A stretch of 64,000 nucleotides of DNA from Methanoculleus chikugoensis (GTDB taxonomy: Archaea > Halobacteriota > Methanomicrobia > Methanomicrobiales > Methanoculleaceae): the NCBI RefSeq assembly GCF_019669965.1, contig NZ_AP019781.1:2295092-2359091 (forward strand), written 5' to 3'. Positions 34,256 through 43,634 of this stretch are shown here, one piece after another. Each line of letters opens with the position of its first letter. Positions within the stretch are counted from its first letter, which is position 1. The notes under the pieces were generated by a model. That model made no database searches. It was not told the origin of the DNA and saw nothing but the letters and a program-made list of their open reading frames with translations. A program made the translations under genes and the position numbers.

Positions 34256-36274
34256 ATGAGAGGCATACGAGAATCAATCACCCGCCGGACAGAAGACCAT
34301 CTTGGGGAACAGCCGCCGCACCCGGCGACGATCGCCGTGCTGTACCTGCTCTGCATATTGCTCATCTGGTTCCTCCCGGGCTTCCTCGCGCCGGAACTCT
34401 TCGGCGGGGGCAACACCTATCCGTTCATCATCTTCGAATACGGCGGCGTATACCTGCTCGCGGCCGTTCTCTTCGGGTGCTCCGCGGCACTTCTCTTTGC
34501 ACTGATGAGGAGGAAGGCCGGATCGGGCGTGCGGTTACTCGCCCTGGCCGTCGCGCTCGTCCTGCTCTACCTGGTCCCCGCCTACCTCGGGGGATCGATG
34601 CAGATGATACTGCCGTTTTACGTTCCCGGGTGGGATTATTTCGGCTTATCGCCCGCCGTCGACGTCCTGATGAGCGCCGTCATCTCCTTCTCGGGCATCG
34701 GCCTCCTCTCTCTCGCGACGATCGTGCCCATCCTCCTCATCGACCGGTACGCCCCGATGAAGCGGCCGTATGCCGCCGCGGCAGTGCTCGGCACCCTCCT
34801 CTTCCCCTGCCTGGCGACGGCGATCTTTACAGTCGATCCCGTTCCGTCCCTCATCCCCTGGCTCTCCCTCTCCCTCTCGACCCTCTCCGTCCTCTGCCTC
34901 GGGGTCGCCGGGGCGGCGGTGCTCTCCATCCCACTGGTCGTCCGCCATCTCCTGAAGGGGAGCGGCAACCCGCCGCAGCAGGCCCGGGTCTTCGGGTTGC
35001 TTCTCCTCTGTCTCCTCCTCGTCTGGTTCGCCCCCGGGTATCTCGAACCCGGGCTGTTCCTTATGGGCCACGATTACCCTGACCCCGGGCTGAAGATGAA
35101 ATGGTTCATCCCCTATGGCCCGGGGGGTAGCGAATCTTCGCGGTTCACCGTCCCCACGATCGAAGGCAACTATCTCATCGACGAGGAACGCTTCATGATC
35201 CGCCCTCCTGCTTCCCCCCTCTCCGGAACAGCCCTTCGCGCAGTGTACATCCGCGAACATACGGACGAACAATACGTCGTCGATCAATGGTGGTACAATA
35301 ACCAGGGAACCTTCAGAGACGAGAAGAGGATACTATTCGAATCGCTGGCCGGTATCGGCGAGGTCTCGGAGACCACGCTCGATCTCGGCGACCACCTCCT
35401 TGCCGCCGGGTTCGAGCGCTCCGACGCGGAGCGGGAATACCCCGCCTGGCTCTTTGTCGGCAAGACCACGAGGGGCTACATCCTCACCTACGAGAGGCCG
35501 TTTGACGACGGAAGGAGCAACGACTTCTTCATCGTCTACTACGGGACATACGGTAACACCGTGGGCCCCGACCCGGACAGGTCCCTCAAAGCGCTGATCG
35601 CACAGCGGCTCACCCCGTCGGCGATCCGGGCTCCCGGCGAGGGGCTCGATGAAGAGGTACGACCGAGCCGGATGCCGGAGGCGAAACCGTTCCTCTACAT
35701 CTCCGAGATGATCCGGTATGCCGGCATCCTCCTCCTGATGCCCCTCCTCTTCGGGTGCTCCGCCGCTCTCCTCTTTGCGGGTGCGCTGACCGAACTGGAG
35801 ACCCAAAAAAGGCGACTCGCGGTTGCGATTCCGCTCCTCGCCGCCGTCCTCCTGTTCCTCTCCCTCATCTCCGCCTACCTGACCGGTTCGACATGGATGC
35901 CAATCCCGCCGTTTTACCTCCCCACGAGCGAGCCCCTCGGCGTATCGGTTCTTCTCGATGCCCTGCTGAACCTCATGGTATTCCTGTCGGCCCTCACGCT
36001 CATCGGTCTCGGGGTGATCGCGCCGTACCTTCTCCTCAGGCGCCATCTCCCCCTGAAGCGACCTTTCCGGGCTGTTCTCGTCTCCGGCTCACTCACCTTC
36101 GGCATCCTCATCTACCCGCTCATGATGATGCATGCCGTCTGGCACGGATTGCGTCCTGCCCCCTGGATCTCTCCCCTTGTCTGGATGGCCCTCGGGTTCT
36201 GCCTTGCCGCCGCGTGGGCGGTGGTGATCTACGCAGTCCAGGCAGCGGCGGGGCGGGGGGCTGAATCGCCGTGA
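34256..36274 (+). CDS. Large membrane protein with internal duplication and inserted domain
   Basis: 672 aa, family not recognised. Residues about 28-230 and about 246-270 plus 480-665 are two copies of one membrane module: paired landmarks are WFLPGFLAPELF/WFAPGYLEPGLF, LFGCSAALLFA/LFGCSAALLFA, AYLGGSMQMILPFYVP/AYLTGSTWMPIPPFYLP and PMKRPYAAAAVLG/PLKRPFRAVLVSG. A polar domain of about 205 residues (272-478) is inserted after the first helix of the second copy and is expected on one face of the membrane. About 12 membrane segments. Function unknown. Confidence 0.8.
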   Translation: MRGIRESITRRTEDHLGEQPPHPATIAVLYLLCILLIWFLPGFLAPELFGGGNTYPFIIFEYGGVYLLAAVLFGCSAALLFALMRRKAGSGVRLLALAVALVLLYLVPAYLGGSMQMILPFYVPGWDYFGLSPAVDVLMSAVISFSGIGLLSLATIVPILLIDRYAPMKRPYAAAAVLGTLLFPCLATAIFTVDPVPSLIPWLSLSLSTLSVLCLGVAGAAVLSIPLVVRHLLKGSGNPPQQARVFGLLLLCLLLVWFAPGYLEPGLFLMGHDYPDPGLKMKWFIPYGPGGSESSRFTVPTIEGNYLIDEERFMIRPPASPLSGTALRAVYIREHTDEQYVVDQWWYNNQGTFRDEKRILFESLAGIGEVSETTLDLGDHLLAAGFERSDAEREYPAWLFVGKTTRGYILTYERPFDDGRSNDFFIVYYGTYGNTVGPDPDRSLKALIAQRLTPSAIRAPGEGLDEEVRPSRMPEAKPFLYISEMIRYAGILLLMPLLFGCSAALLFAGALTELETQKRRLAVAIPLLAAVLLFLSLISAYLTGSTWMPIPPFYLPTSEPLGVSVLLDALLNLMVFLSALTLIGLGVIAPYLLLRRHLPLKRPFRAVLVSGSLTFGILIYPLMMMHAVWHGLRPAPWISPLVWMALGFCLAAAWAVVIYAVQAAAGRGAESP

Positions 36275-36348
36275 ACGTCACCCACCCTGCAGGTGAATTC
36301 CGGAAAGGTAAAGATAGCTATCGGAAACCATAAGTTCAGGGTGAATCC

Positions 36349-37314
36349 ATGACATCCGACCGCCCGACGACTCTGCAAAACCTCAAGCGCCTCCTCCCTG
36401 CCTCGCTTTTCGCCGGGCTGGTCGGCGGCGGACTGCTGGCGCTCCTGACCCACGTCCATACATGGTGCTGGGGCGATATCGCCTGCTACAACCACGGGCT
36501 CTTCGACGGCATCGGCACGTACCAGAACCTGGTGCTCGGCATCCTCTCCCTCCTCCTTGCCGGGATGCTCCCGGTCGCCCTCTCGCGGGAAGGCAGGGCA
36601 AACAGGAGTGCGGCCGTCCTTGCAGGCGGGATCGCCGGATTTGTAGCATTTTTAATCAACGAACTTCATTTTACGACCCTATTGATCTTCGACCACGGGA
36701 GCCCCGCCGGAGCCGGGGATCTCCTCTCTGCGATCTGCTCTACCCTCGTGAACCACCCTCTCCCCCTCCTCGTGATCGGCCTCGCTATGGCAGCCCTCGC
36801 CGCACTCGGGGCCTTCATCGTCTCGTTCTTCAGGGAGAGAGCGGCCGGGCCGGACGAGGGTGCCGCGGCATCGCGGCTCCTCCTCTGCTCCACGGCCGCC
36901 ATCATCCTCGTCGTCGCGGTTCTTCCCCCGCTCACCGCCCATGCAATGCTCGGTGCGGGGATGGTCGACGTGAACCCCGGAACAGCGCTGATGACGATCG
37001 CAGTCTCAGGAGAACGCACCGCTCCCGACACCATTGTCATCACCGTCGAGGAGGTGCCTCCCGCCTCCGTGCTCGACCCCGATCTACCGTTCTCGATCTT
37101 CATGAACGGAGTCGACGTCTCGAACGCCTCCGCGTGCGCTGCAAGCGGTTTTGCCGCGACGGTCGAGCCGCTCGGAGGAGTTCCGGCCGTTAAAGGATCG
37201 GAGACCGCCTGGACGGGGGGCGGGGTCTCAAACAACGGCACGCCGGCGGACGTCGTGGTCATGGCCCACGGGGTCGACGGCTCGGAGATCATCGTCCTGA
37301 GCCTCATGATCTAA
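36349..37314 (+). CDS. Membrane protein with pilin-head-like C-terminal domain
   Basis: 321 aa. Four to five N-terminal membrane segments (about 18-35, 58-78, 85-105, 135-160, 177-205), then an outer domain of about 115 residues with SGERTAPDTIVITVEEVPP and a beta-rich remainder, reminiscent of head domains of archaeal pilin-like proteins. 74 bases after the duplicated membrane protein, same strand, RBS GGGTGA. Not assigned to a family; function unknown. Confidence 0.72.
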   Translation: MTSDRPTTLQNLKRLLPASLFAGLVGGGLLALLTHVHTWCWGDIACYNHGLFDGIGTYQNLVLGILSLLLAGMLPVALSREGRANRSAAVLAGGIAGFVAFLINELHFTTLLIFDHGSPAGAGDLLSAICSTLVNHPLPLLVIGLAMAALAALGAFIVSFFRERAAGPDEGAAASRLLLCSTAAIILVVAVLPPLTAHAMLGAGMVDVNPGTALMTIAVSGERTAPDTIVITVEEVPPASVLDPDLPFSIFMNGVDVSNASACAASGFAATVEPLGGVPAVKGSETAWTGGGVSNNGTPADVVVMAHGVDGSEIIVLSLMI

Positions 37315-37423
37315 AGCGAGGCACTCGGCTCCACGCTCCGCGGGCACGTTGCGGATAAAATCGCCCGCAGGAGCAGTCTTGGCGGGTAAAAAGAGAACCG
37401 GAAGGGTCTGGAGTCCTCGGACT

Positions 37424-38602
37424 CTACGACCCCTCGGTCCGGGTATCGTAGTCCTCGTTCAAGACGTGCTCTTTCACGACCGTCCCCTCCGGGATGATCA
37501 CCTCCGGCCAGAGCCGGGTCCCGGAGTGGATGACCACGCCGCTCTTCATGACCACGTGCGGCCCGATGACCGTGTCGTGCTCGATGTTGCACCCGCTGCC
37601 GATGAGGGTGTCGTTGTCGATGATGCTCCCGCTGACGGTGCTGTCTCTCCCGATCACCACCCGGTTGTAGATGGACGAAGAGAAGATCTTCGCGCTGTTC
37701 TTGATGATGCAGCCCTCCCCGATGCTCGTATACGGCCCGATGATGACGTTCTCCTCGATGATCGTTCCGGCGCCGATCGAGACCGGCCCGATCACCCGGG
37801 AGTTCGCCGCAATCGAGACGCAACTCCCTACCTGCGCCGGGCCGAGGATCCGGGCGCCCTTGATGTAGAGGTCGCCGGAGATGTTCGTGAACCCGATATC
37901 CTGCAGTTTCCACCGTTCCGCTTCGCGGAGCGACCTCGGGCTCCCCACGTCCGACCAGTTGCCGCGGGCAAGCCAACCTTTGAGGGAGTAACCCTTCTCC
38001 ATCAGTTCGGGGAAGAGGTTCCGGGCGAAGTCGAACTTCTCGCCGGTCGGGATATGGTCGAAGATCTCCGGGTCGCAGACGTACATCCCGGTGCTCGCAA
38101 GGTTCGAGAAGATCTCGCCCGGGCTCGGCTTCTCCTTGAACCGTTTGATCTGGTAGTTTGCATCGATCTCGGCGATCCCGTACTCCGTCGGGTCGTCGAT
38201 GCTGATGAGGCCTATCGTGGTGATCGAGTCGTTTCCAAGATGCTCGCGGTAGAACTCAAGCAGGTTCAGGCCCACCACGTGGTCGCCGCCGACGACCAGG
38301 AACGGCTGCTCTTCAAGGTATTTCTGGGCGTTCTTGACGCTTCCCGCCGTCCCGAGTTTCGTCTTCTCGTGGACGTAGGTGACGTTGACCCCGAAGAGCG
38401 AGCCGTCCCCGAGGGCCGCCTCGATCGACTCGCTCATGTAGCCGAGCGTGATTACCACGTCGTTGAACCCGAGGTTCGCGAGGTGTGAGACCAGGTGCTG
38501 GATCGAGGGTTTGTTGACGATCGGAATACACGGCTTAGGGCGCCCGAATGTGAGGGGGCGGAGCCGTGTGCCCTCCCCTCCGCACATAATGCACACCTTC
38601 AT
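37424..38602 (-). CDS. Nucleotidyltransferase with hexapeptide repeats (NDP-sugar synthesis)
   Basis: 392 aa. N-terminal nucleotidyltransferase: CGGEGTRLRPLTFGRPKPCI (signature G-x-G-T-R-L-x-P-L-T), VVGGDHVVGL metal site, GNWSDVGSPRSL. C-terminal left-handed beta helix from about residue 245 (VIGPVSIGAGTIIEENVIIG-type repeats). Joins a sugar-1-phosphate to an NTP; whether glucose, mannose or GlcNAc is not decidable. ATG 38602 has GGAGTGG upstream; the frame continues upstream but without support. Confidence 0.93.
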   Translation of the reverse strand: MKVCIMCGGEGTRLRPLTFGRPKPCIPIVNKPSIQHLVSHLANLGFNDVVITLGYMSESIEAALGDGSLFGVNVTYVHEKTKLGTAGSVKNAQKYLEEQPFLVVGGDHVVGLNLLEFYREHLGNDSITTIGLISIDDPTEYGIAEIDANYQIKRFKEKPSPGEIFSNLASTGMYVCDPEIFDHIPTGEKFDFARNLFPELMEKGYSLKGWLARGNWSDVGSPRSLREAERWKLQDIGFTNISGDLYIKGARILGPAQVGSCVSIAANSRVIGPVSIGAGTIIEENVIIGPYTSIGEGCIIKNSAKIFSSSIYNRVVIGRDSTVSGSIIDNDTLIGSGCNIEHDTVIGPHVVMKSGVVIHSGTRLWPEVIIPEGTVVKEHVLNEDYDTRTEGS

Positions 38603-38679
38603 GCCACTCCATTGTATGCGTATCGATTTAACCCTATTGGGGCGGCAAAGCACTCGTTCGCGAACCTTTATCCATCGTT

Positions 38680-39195
38680 ATGCAAAGAATCTACAGGATG
38701 ACGGCGTTCGAATGTAACCTCTGCGGAAGGTGCTGCATGCAGGCAGGCGGCGCGCTCATCGAGGTCGAGAAGAGGCTCACGAGCCGCGATTTCCTCTGCC
38801 GGCAGAAGGTTGTCGGCGGCACGTTCCGCGCCCGGGTAGAGGAGCGGTTCCTCGACACCTTCAGGGAGACCTCCGAGAACGACAGACACCCATCGTGGTG
38901 TCCGTTCCTCCGACCTCTCCCGGAAGAGAGGGGGAAGTACGTCTGCACCATCCACAACAGCCGCCCGCTGATCTGCCGGTCGTACATCTGCTGCACCATG
39001 CGGATCTTCGATTCCGGCGGGCGGGAGGCCGGGAGGGTGAAGGGGAGGAGAAGCCTCGTCACCGAGGATGCCGCTCTCCGCCGGTGCTGGGATGAGGGGG
39101 TCGCACCGCTCGCGACCGACGACGATACCGCCTGGAAAATCGAAGTTGCCGCGATCCTCGGCCGTGCGGGATACCGGGTCGAAGCCTATGAATGA
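38680..39195 (+). CDS. YkgJ-type cysteine-cluster protein
   Basis: 171 aa. Cys pattern CNLCGRCC near the N-terminus, CPFL about 74, CTIHNSRPLICRSYICC about 90-107: the YkgJ/CxxCxxCC family that likely binds Zn or an Fe-S cluster. Function unknown. ATG 38698 is an alternative start, with TATA-like CCTTTATCC about 30 bases before it. Overlaps the next Cys-rich gene by 8 bases, suggesting a functional pair. Confidence 0.82.
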   Translation: MQRIYRMTAFECNLCGRCCMQAGGALIEVEKRLTSRDFLCRQKVVGGTFRARVEERFLDTFRETSENDRHPSWCPFLRPLPEERGKYVCTIHNSRPLICRSYICCTMRIFDSGGREAGRVKGRRSLVTEDAALRRCWDEGVAPLATDDDTAWKIEVAAILGRAGYRVEAYE

Positions 39196-39448
39196 ACCCC
39201 GGCGTCTTACGGTCGTCCGGGGCCGGGTCCGGTGCACGGAAAAAGAGAGCGTTCCCGTCGATCAATGCAGGCTCTGCGTCCATTCCGCCCGCGTTGTGGT
39301 CAAAGGAATAGAACTGCCGTCGCCGGCACGGGCCTACTGCAGCCGGTGCCGGGACGCACCCGATATCGATATGGCGAAGGTCGAGGCGGTTCTCTGCGAC
39401 GACCTCTCCGGCGAGGGGTTCCGCAGCATCGCGAATATCATCAGTTAA
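39188..39448 (+). CDS. Small cysteine-rich protein
   Basis: 86 aa. Possible metal ligands C16, then CRLC (about 27-30) and CSRC (about 51-54), plus one later Cys (AVLCDD). No family recognised. Starts inside the end of the YkgJ-like gene (8-base overlap), so translation is likely coupled and the products may share a metal- or redox-related task. Confidence 0.65.
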   Translation: MNEPRRLTVVRGRVRCTEKESVPVDQCRLCVHSARVVVKGIELPSPARAYCSRCRDAPDIDMAKVEAVLCDDLSGEGFRSIANIIS

Positions 39449-39453
39449 CCGGG

Positions 39454-39789
39454 CTACTTCCGCCAGAACTCCCAGGGGTGCTTTGTCTGGAACGGAACGC
39501 CCTTCGCCTCTTTGTTCCAGTCGGTCTCGATCGTGTGGTGGACCAGCCGGACTTCGTTCCTAAGCTCGGTAAGGACTTCTTTGACATCCTCAAGTTCCTG
39601 CTGGAGCCGGTTCAACTCCTCAAACGAGCGCGGCTGCCGGACCGTCACCGCCCCCGCCTCCTTGGAGGCAAGACCGGCCTCGATCAACTCGAGAATCGCC
39701 TCGTTTCTGTCGAACGCGTGATCCCTGGCAAACCGGTCGATCTGCTCCATCAGGTCGGAATCGAGCGCAAACGAACATCTCATTGCCAT
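39454..39789 (-). CDS. Ribbon-helix-helix-like protein with coiled coil
   Basis: 111 aa. N-terminal RCSFALDSDLMEQIDRFA and RNEAILELIEAGL fit a ribbon-helix-helix DNA-binding core (strand, helix A, helix B). Residues about 55-90 form a coiled coil (LNRLQQELEDVKEVLTEL). A CopG/NikR-like regulator without a ligand domain is inferred. Convergent with the Cys-rich pair. Confidence 0.65.
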   Translation of the reverse strand: MAMRCSFALDSDLMEQIDRFARDHAFDRNEAILELIEAGLASKEAGAVTVRQPRSFEELNRLQQELEDVKEVLTELRNEVRLVHHTIETDWNKEAKGVPFQTKHPWEFWRK

Positions 39790-39918
39790 AGGTCGTCTAC
39801 CCTCTGTATTGTACCTGTCTGCTGATTATAGTGTCTCCCGTCCGGAGAGGGAATATCCTCATCCGGTGCAGTGTCGTCGTAAAAAAAGTGTCCGGATCCT
39901 CTATGGAGGACAGCCCGG

Positions 39919-40224
39919 TCAACTGATATTTTCCATGTTGTATCCTTTCTGGGCGAGCAGGTCCTTCACCCGCTCGCGATGGTTGCCCTGCAGCTCGATC
40001 GAGGAGTCCTTGACCGTGCCGCCACAGGCCAGTTTCGCTTTCAGGAATTTAGAGAGGTCTTCGAGATCGATGTCATAGGGGTCGAGGCCCTCGATGACCG
40101 TGACTTCTTTCCCGTACCGGCGCCTGTTTATCTTTACGCTGATTCTCTGCTGCTCTTTTGCTACTTCTTCACAGATACACAGTTCCTTTGGCAGTCCGCA
40201 AGTCGGACATATCCCACCGTTCAT
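39919..40224 (-). CDS. Translation initiation factor 1 (SUI1 family)
   Basis: 101 aa. N-terminal zinc-like [13 protein letters not shown], then SUI1 core: [35 protein letters not shown] and [15 protein letters not shown]. aIF1 promotes start-codon selection on the small subunit. Full length. Upstream the ribonucleotide reductase gene ends 42 bases away. Confidence 0.95.
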   Translation of the reverse strand: MNGGICPTCGLPKELCICEEVAKEQQRISVKINRRRYGKEVTVIEGLDPYDIDLEDLSKFLKAKLACGGTVKDSSIELQGNHRERVKDLLAQKGYNMENIS

Positions 40225-40265
40225 TGCATGTACCTTTCAGCTCTCGTTATATATTATTTGGCATG

Positions 40266-41912
40266 TCATCCGTCAATCCGGCAGACATCGCACCCTAGCG
40301 AGAATATCTGGTCGGGTCTGCTCCGGTAGCGGTAGACGGTTGTGCCCTTGCACCCGAGATCATGGGCGAGAGAGAAGACACGGGCGATCTCGTCGACGGT
40401 TGCACTCTGTGGCAGGTTCACGGTCTTCGAGACGGCGTTGTCCACGTGCTTCTGGAACGCCGCCTGCATCCGGACGTGGTGCTCCGGTGCGATCTCGATG
40501 GCCGTCCTGAAGAGGTCGCGGGCATGCTCGTCGAGGGGGAGGCCGGCGACCGTGCCGTGGCGGCGGACGTGCTCTGCCACGTCCTTCCCTCCGGCGGTCC
40601 CGGGCAGGAACCCGGCGACGAGGTCGCTGACGACGCTGACCGGCCGGCCGTCGATCGTCCGGTCGTAGGCGAGCGAGAAGACCGGCTCGATGCCGCTCGT
40701 CGTGCTGGCGATGAGGTGGATCGAGCCCGTGGGGGCGATGGTGGTGACGGTGGCATTCCGCATCTCGCCTGAGAAGACCGAACCCTCGATCGCCGGAAAC
40801 GACCCCATTTCCTTCGCGAGTTCCTCCGAGCGCTCCCGGGCTGTCTCCTGAATCCGTTCCATCAGGCTCCCGGCAAACCGGAGCGCCTCCTCCGACTCGT
40901 AGGGTATCCCGAGGCGTATGAGTGTCTCGGCAAACCCCATGACCCCGAGGCCGATCTTGCGGGTCGCGAGGGTCTTCTCCCGGATCTCGGGCAGGGGGAA
41001 GCGGTTCACATCGATGACCGCATCGAGGAAGTCGACGCCGCACCGGACGACCGTTGCAAGCAGGTCCCCGTCGAGGTCGTCCTTTCTAACACACCGGGCG
41101 AGGTTGACGCTTCCGAGGTTGCAGCTCTCGTAGGGGTAGAGCGGCTGCTCGCCGCAGGGGTTCGTCGCCTCGATGGAGCCGAGATGCGGGGTGGTGCTCC
41201 GGCGGTTGATCTCGTCGAGGAAGAGCACCCCCGGCTCGCCGGAGGCGCTGGCGGACGCGGCGATGAGATGCCAGAGCGATCGGGCGTCGATGCTCTTCCA
41301 GATCGTGCCGTCGCGGGGGTTCGTGAGGTCGTACTCCTTCCCTGTCGCAAGGCACGAAAAGAATTTCTCGTCGACGCCGACCGAGATGTTGAAGTTCGAG
41401 AGCCCTCCTTCCTGCTTTGCGGTGACGAACTCCTCGATGTCGGGGTGGGAGGCCGCGAGCACCCCCATGTTCGCCCCTCGGCGCCGGCCGCCCTGCCTGA
41501 CCGCCCCGGTCGCGGCATCGAAGACCCGCATGAACGAGACCGGCCCGGTTGCGGCGCCCGTGACCCCGTTGACGGCGTCGCCCCGGGGCCGGAGACGCGA
41601 GAACGAGAACCCGGTCCCTCCCCCGGACTGGTGGATGAGCGCCATGTGACCGAGGGTCCCGAATATCCCTTCGAGCGTGTCCTCCATCGGAAGGACGAAG
41701 CAGGCCGAGAGCTGCCCGGCAGCGGTTCCCGCGTTCATCAGGGTCGGGGAGTTCGGGAGGAAGAGGAGGCCCGAGAGGAGCGAGAAGAACTCGCGGGACC
41801 GTGCCGTCCCGCCCACGGCGTCGGCGACCCGGGAGAAGAGGCCGCCCGGCGTCTCGCCCGGAAGGAGATAGCGGCTCTCCAGGAGGAGGCGGGCCTGCGG
41901 GGAGAACTCCAT
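40266..41912 (-). CDS. nrdJ: Adenosylcobalamin-dependent ribonucleotide reductase (class II)
   Basis: 548 aa. Finger-loop and barrel motifs: LPNSPTLMNAG, QLSACFVLP (first redox Cys), SGGGTGFSFSRLRPRGD, NPCGEQPLYPYESCNLGSVN (thiyl Cys in N-x-C-x-E), and a C-terminal CDVC pair for re-reduction. Compact version lacking an N-terminal ATP cone. Makes dNDP/dNTP precursors from ribonucleotides by a B12 radical. Divergent from cobyric acid synthase across 59 bases. Confidence 0.92.
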   Translation of the reverse strand: MEFSPQARLLLESRYLLPGETPGGLFSRVADAVGGTARSREFFSLLSGLLFLPNSPTLMNAGTAAGQLSACFVLPMEDTLEGIFGTLGHMALIHQSGGGTGFSFSRLRPRGDAVNGVTGAATGPVSFMRVFDAATGAVRQGGRRRGANMGVLAASHPDIEEFVTAKQEGGLSNFNISVGVDEKFFSCLATGKEYDLTNPRDGTIWKSIDARSLWHLIAASASASGEPGVLFLDEINRRSTTPHLGSIEATNPCGEQPLYPYESCNLGSVNLARCVRKDDLDGDLLATVVRCGVDFLDAVIDVNRFPLPEIREKTLATRKIGLGVMGFAETLIRLGIPYESEEALRFAGSLMERIQETARERSEELAKEMGSFPAIEGSVFSGEMRNATVTTIAPTGSIHLIASTTSGIEPVFSLAYDRTIDGRPVSVVSDLVAGFLPGTAGGKDVAEHVRRHGTVAGLPLDEHARDLFRTAIEIAPEHHVRMQAAFQKHVDNAVSKTVNLPQSATVDEIARVFSLAHDLGCKGTTVYRYRSRPDQIFSLGCDVCRIDG

Positions 41913-41971
41913 AGAATACCTGATGGAACCCCGCCCTTAATAACCCGTCGTGCCCAACTCTTCTGCCGGCA
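41913..41971. promoter_or_regulatory. Divergent promoter: B12 reductase / cobyric acid synthase
   Basis: 59-base gap containing CCCTTAATAACCC (about 41932-41944), an AT-rich element able to serve as TATA box for cobQ with a near-leaderless message. No riboswitch-like fold is evident. Confidence 0.4.
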
Positions 41972-43438
41972 ATGTCTCTCATCGTGCTCGGAACTGCATC
42001 CCACGTGGGCAAGAGCGTGACCGTTGCGGCGCTCTGCCGTGCGCTCCATCGCCGCGGAATCCCGGTTGCGCCGTTCAAATCCCAGAACATGAGCCTCAAC
42101 TCCTACGTCACGGCCGACGGGAGCGAGATCGGGATCGCCCAGGCCGTCCAGGCCTTCGCGGCCGGGGTCGAACCGGAGGCCGATATGAACCCGGTTCTCC
42201 TCAAGCCCAGGGCGGATTCGGTCTCGCAGGTGGTGCTCCTCGGCCGGCCCTATAAGGATGTGCAGATCCGGGACTACTACAGGGAGACCGATACGCTTCT
42301 CACCGAGGCCGTTGCTGCGTTCGAACGTCTTCGGAGACGCTTCGGGAACGTGGTGGTGGAAGGTGCCGGGGGAGCTGCGGAGGTGAACCTCTACGACCGT
42401 GACATCGCAAATATCAGGCTCGCACGCTCGCTCCGCCTCCCCATCCTCCTGGTCGCCGATATCGAGCGGGGCGGGGTCTTCGCCCAGGTTTACGGGACGC
42501 TTGCCCTCCTCCCGGAGGATATCCGGCCGCTCGTCGCCGGGGTCATCGTCAACAAGTTCCGGGGAGATCCCGGGCTCTTCGCTTCCGGCGTCACAAAACT
42601 CGAGGAACTCACAGGTGTCCCGGTGCTCGGGGTGGTTCCTTTCGCCGATATCCCCCTCCCGAGCGAGGACTCACTCTCGATCGCCGATAAAAGAGAGCGA
42701 TCGACCGCCCGCCCGGTCAGGATCGCCGTCCTCCGCCTCCCCCGGATCGCGAACTTCACCGACTTCGAGCTCCTCGAAGAGCACGCCACGGTGGATTACG
42801 TCCCGCCCGGCGCAACGCTCTCCGGCTACGACTGCATCATCCTCCCCGGGACCAAGAACACCGTCGAGGATCTCGCCGTGCTGAACCGCCACGGCGTGGG
42901 TGAAGAACTCCGGCTCGCCCGGAAGCGGGGCGTCCCGATCATCGGGATCTGCGGCGGCTACCAGATGCTCGGGAGCCGGATCGTTGACGCCGGCATCGAG
43001 TCGGAGAACCTCGCAGAGTACCCGGGATTCGGGCTCCTCGACGTCGTGACGGCGTTTTCCGGCTACCGCAAGACGACGGTGCAGGTTCGGCGCCGGGCGA
43101 CCGGCCCCGGCCCCATCCTCACGGCGATGGAGGAGGTGGAGGGCTACGAGATTCACATGGGCGAGACGGAGCGGGGAGAACTGCCCGAAGCGTTCGCCGG
43201 CGAAGGGGCCGCAACCCCCGACGGCCTGGTCTTCGGAACCTACATGCACGGCCTCTTCCGGAACCCCAGCGCCGTAAACGCCCTCCTCGCCCACCTCTCG
43301 GAACGGCGGGGCGTAGCCTTCGAGCCGGTGACGGACGCGAGCGCGGGCGCCCTCGGGGCCGCGGCATCCTACGACGATCTGGCACGGCACTTCGAGGAGC
43401 ATGTGGATATGGATGCGATTCTGGAATTTTTTATGTGA
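41972..43438 (+). CDS. cobQ: Cobyric acid synthase
   Basis: 488 aa. N-terminal P-loop-like [19 protein letters not shown] and [10 protein letters not shown], then class I glutamine amidotransferase domain with nucleophile Cys about 328 ([10 protein letters not shown]) and His in YMHGLFRN. Amidates four carboxylates of adenosylcobyrinic diamide on the way to B12-type cofactors. Methanogens need corrinoids for methyl transfer; here the gene also faces a B12-dependent reductase. Confidence 0.97.
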   Translation: MSLIVLGTASHVGKSVTVAALCRALHRRGIPVAPFKSQNMSLNSYVTADGSEIGIAQAVQAFAAGVEPEADMNPVLLKPRADSVSQVVLLGRPYKDVQIRDYYRETDTLLTEAVAAFERLRRRFGNVVVEGAGGAAEVNLYDRDIANIRLARSLRLPILLVADIERGGVFAQVYGTLALLPEDIRPLVAGVIVNKFRGDPGLFASGVTKLEELTGVPVLGVVPFADIPLPSEDSLSIADKRERSTARPVRIAVLRLPRIANFTDFELLEEHATVDYVPPGATLSGYDCIILPGTKNTVEDLAVLNRHGVGEELRLARKRGVPIIGICGGYQMLGSRIVDAGIESENLAEYPGFGLLDVVTAFSGYRKTTVQVRRRATGPGPILTAMEEVEGYEIHMGETERGELPEAFAGEGAATPDGLVFGTYMHGLFRNPSAVNALLAHLSERRGVAFEPVTDASAGALGAAASYDDLARHFEEHVDMDAILEFFM

Positions 43439-43439
43439 G

Positions 43440-43600
43440 GGACGGAACGTCCGGAACATGAGAAACTCGAAGGGTTTCGAACTGCGAACGGTTCGTTAAG
43501 GCGCGAAGTACGGGAGTTGAGTGTTGGCAACTCCCCTTCGCGGCTTCGCGTGCGGCCCTCTCAACTCGAAGGCTTTTGATGCTCGAATACCGATCATTCG
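43440..43600. repeat. Hairpin-rich intergenic repeat, copy 3
   Basis: Includes GGGAGTT-N10-AACTCCC (43512-43535), a 15-base word CTTCGCGGCTTCGCG (43536-43550) found identically at 60916-60930, and shorter stems around 43466-43490. Separates cobQ from the convergent pilus assembly genes. Confidence 0.6.
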
Positions 43601-43634
43601 GCTTTCACAAAAAAAGAAACCAGTCCCGGCTCTC

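Noticed and set aside
43440-43600. CRISPR-like array
   Set aside because: Repeats are of unequal length and spacing, are palindromic mini-hairpins, and occur singly; no cas genes in the window.
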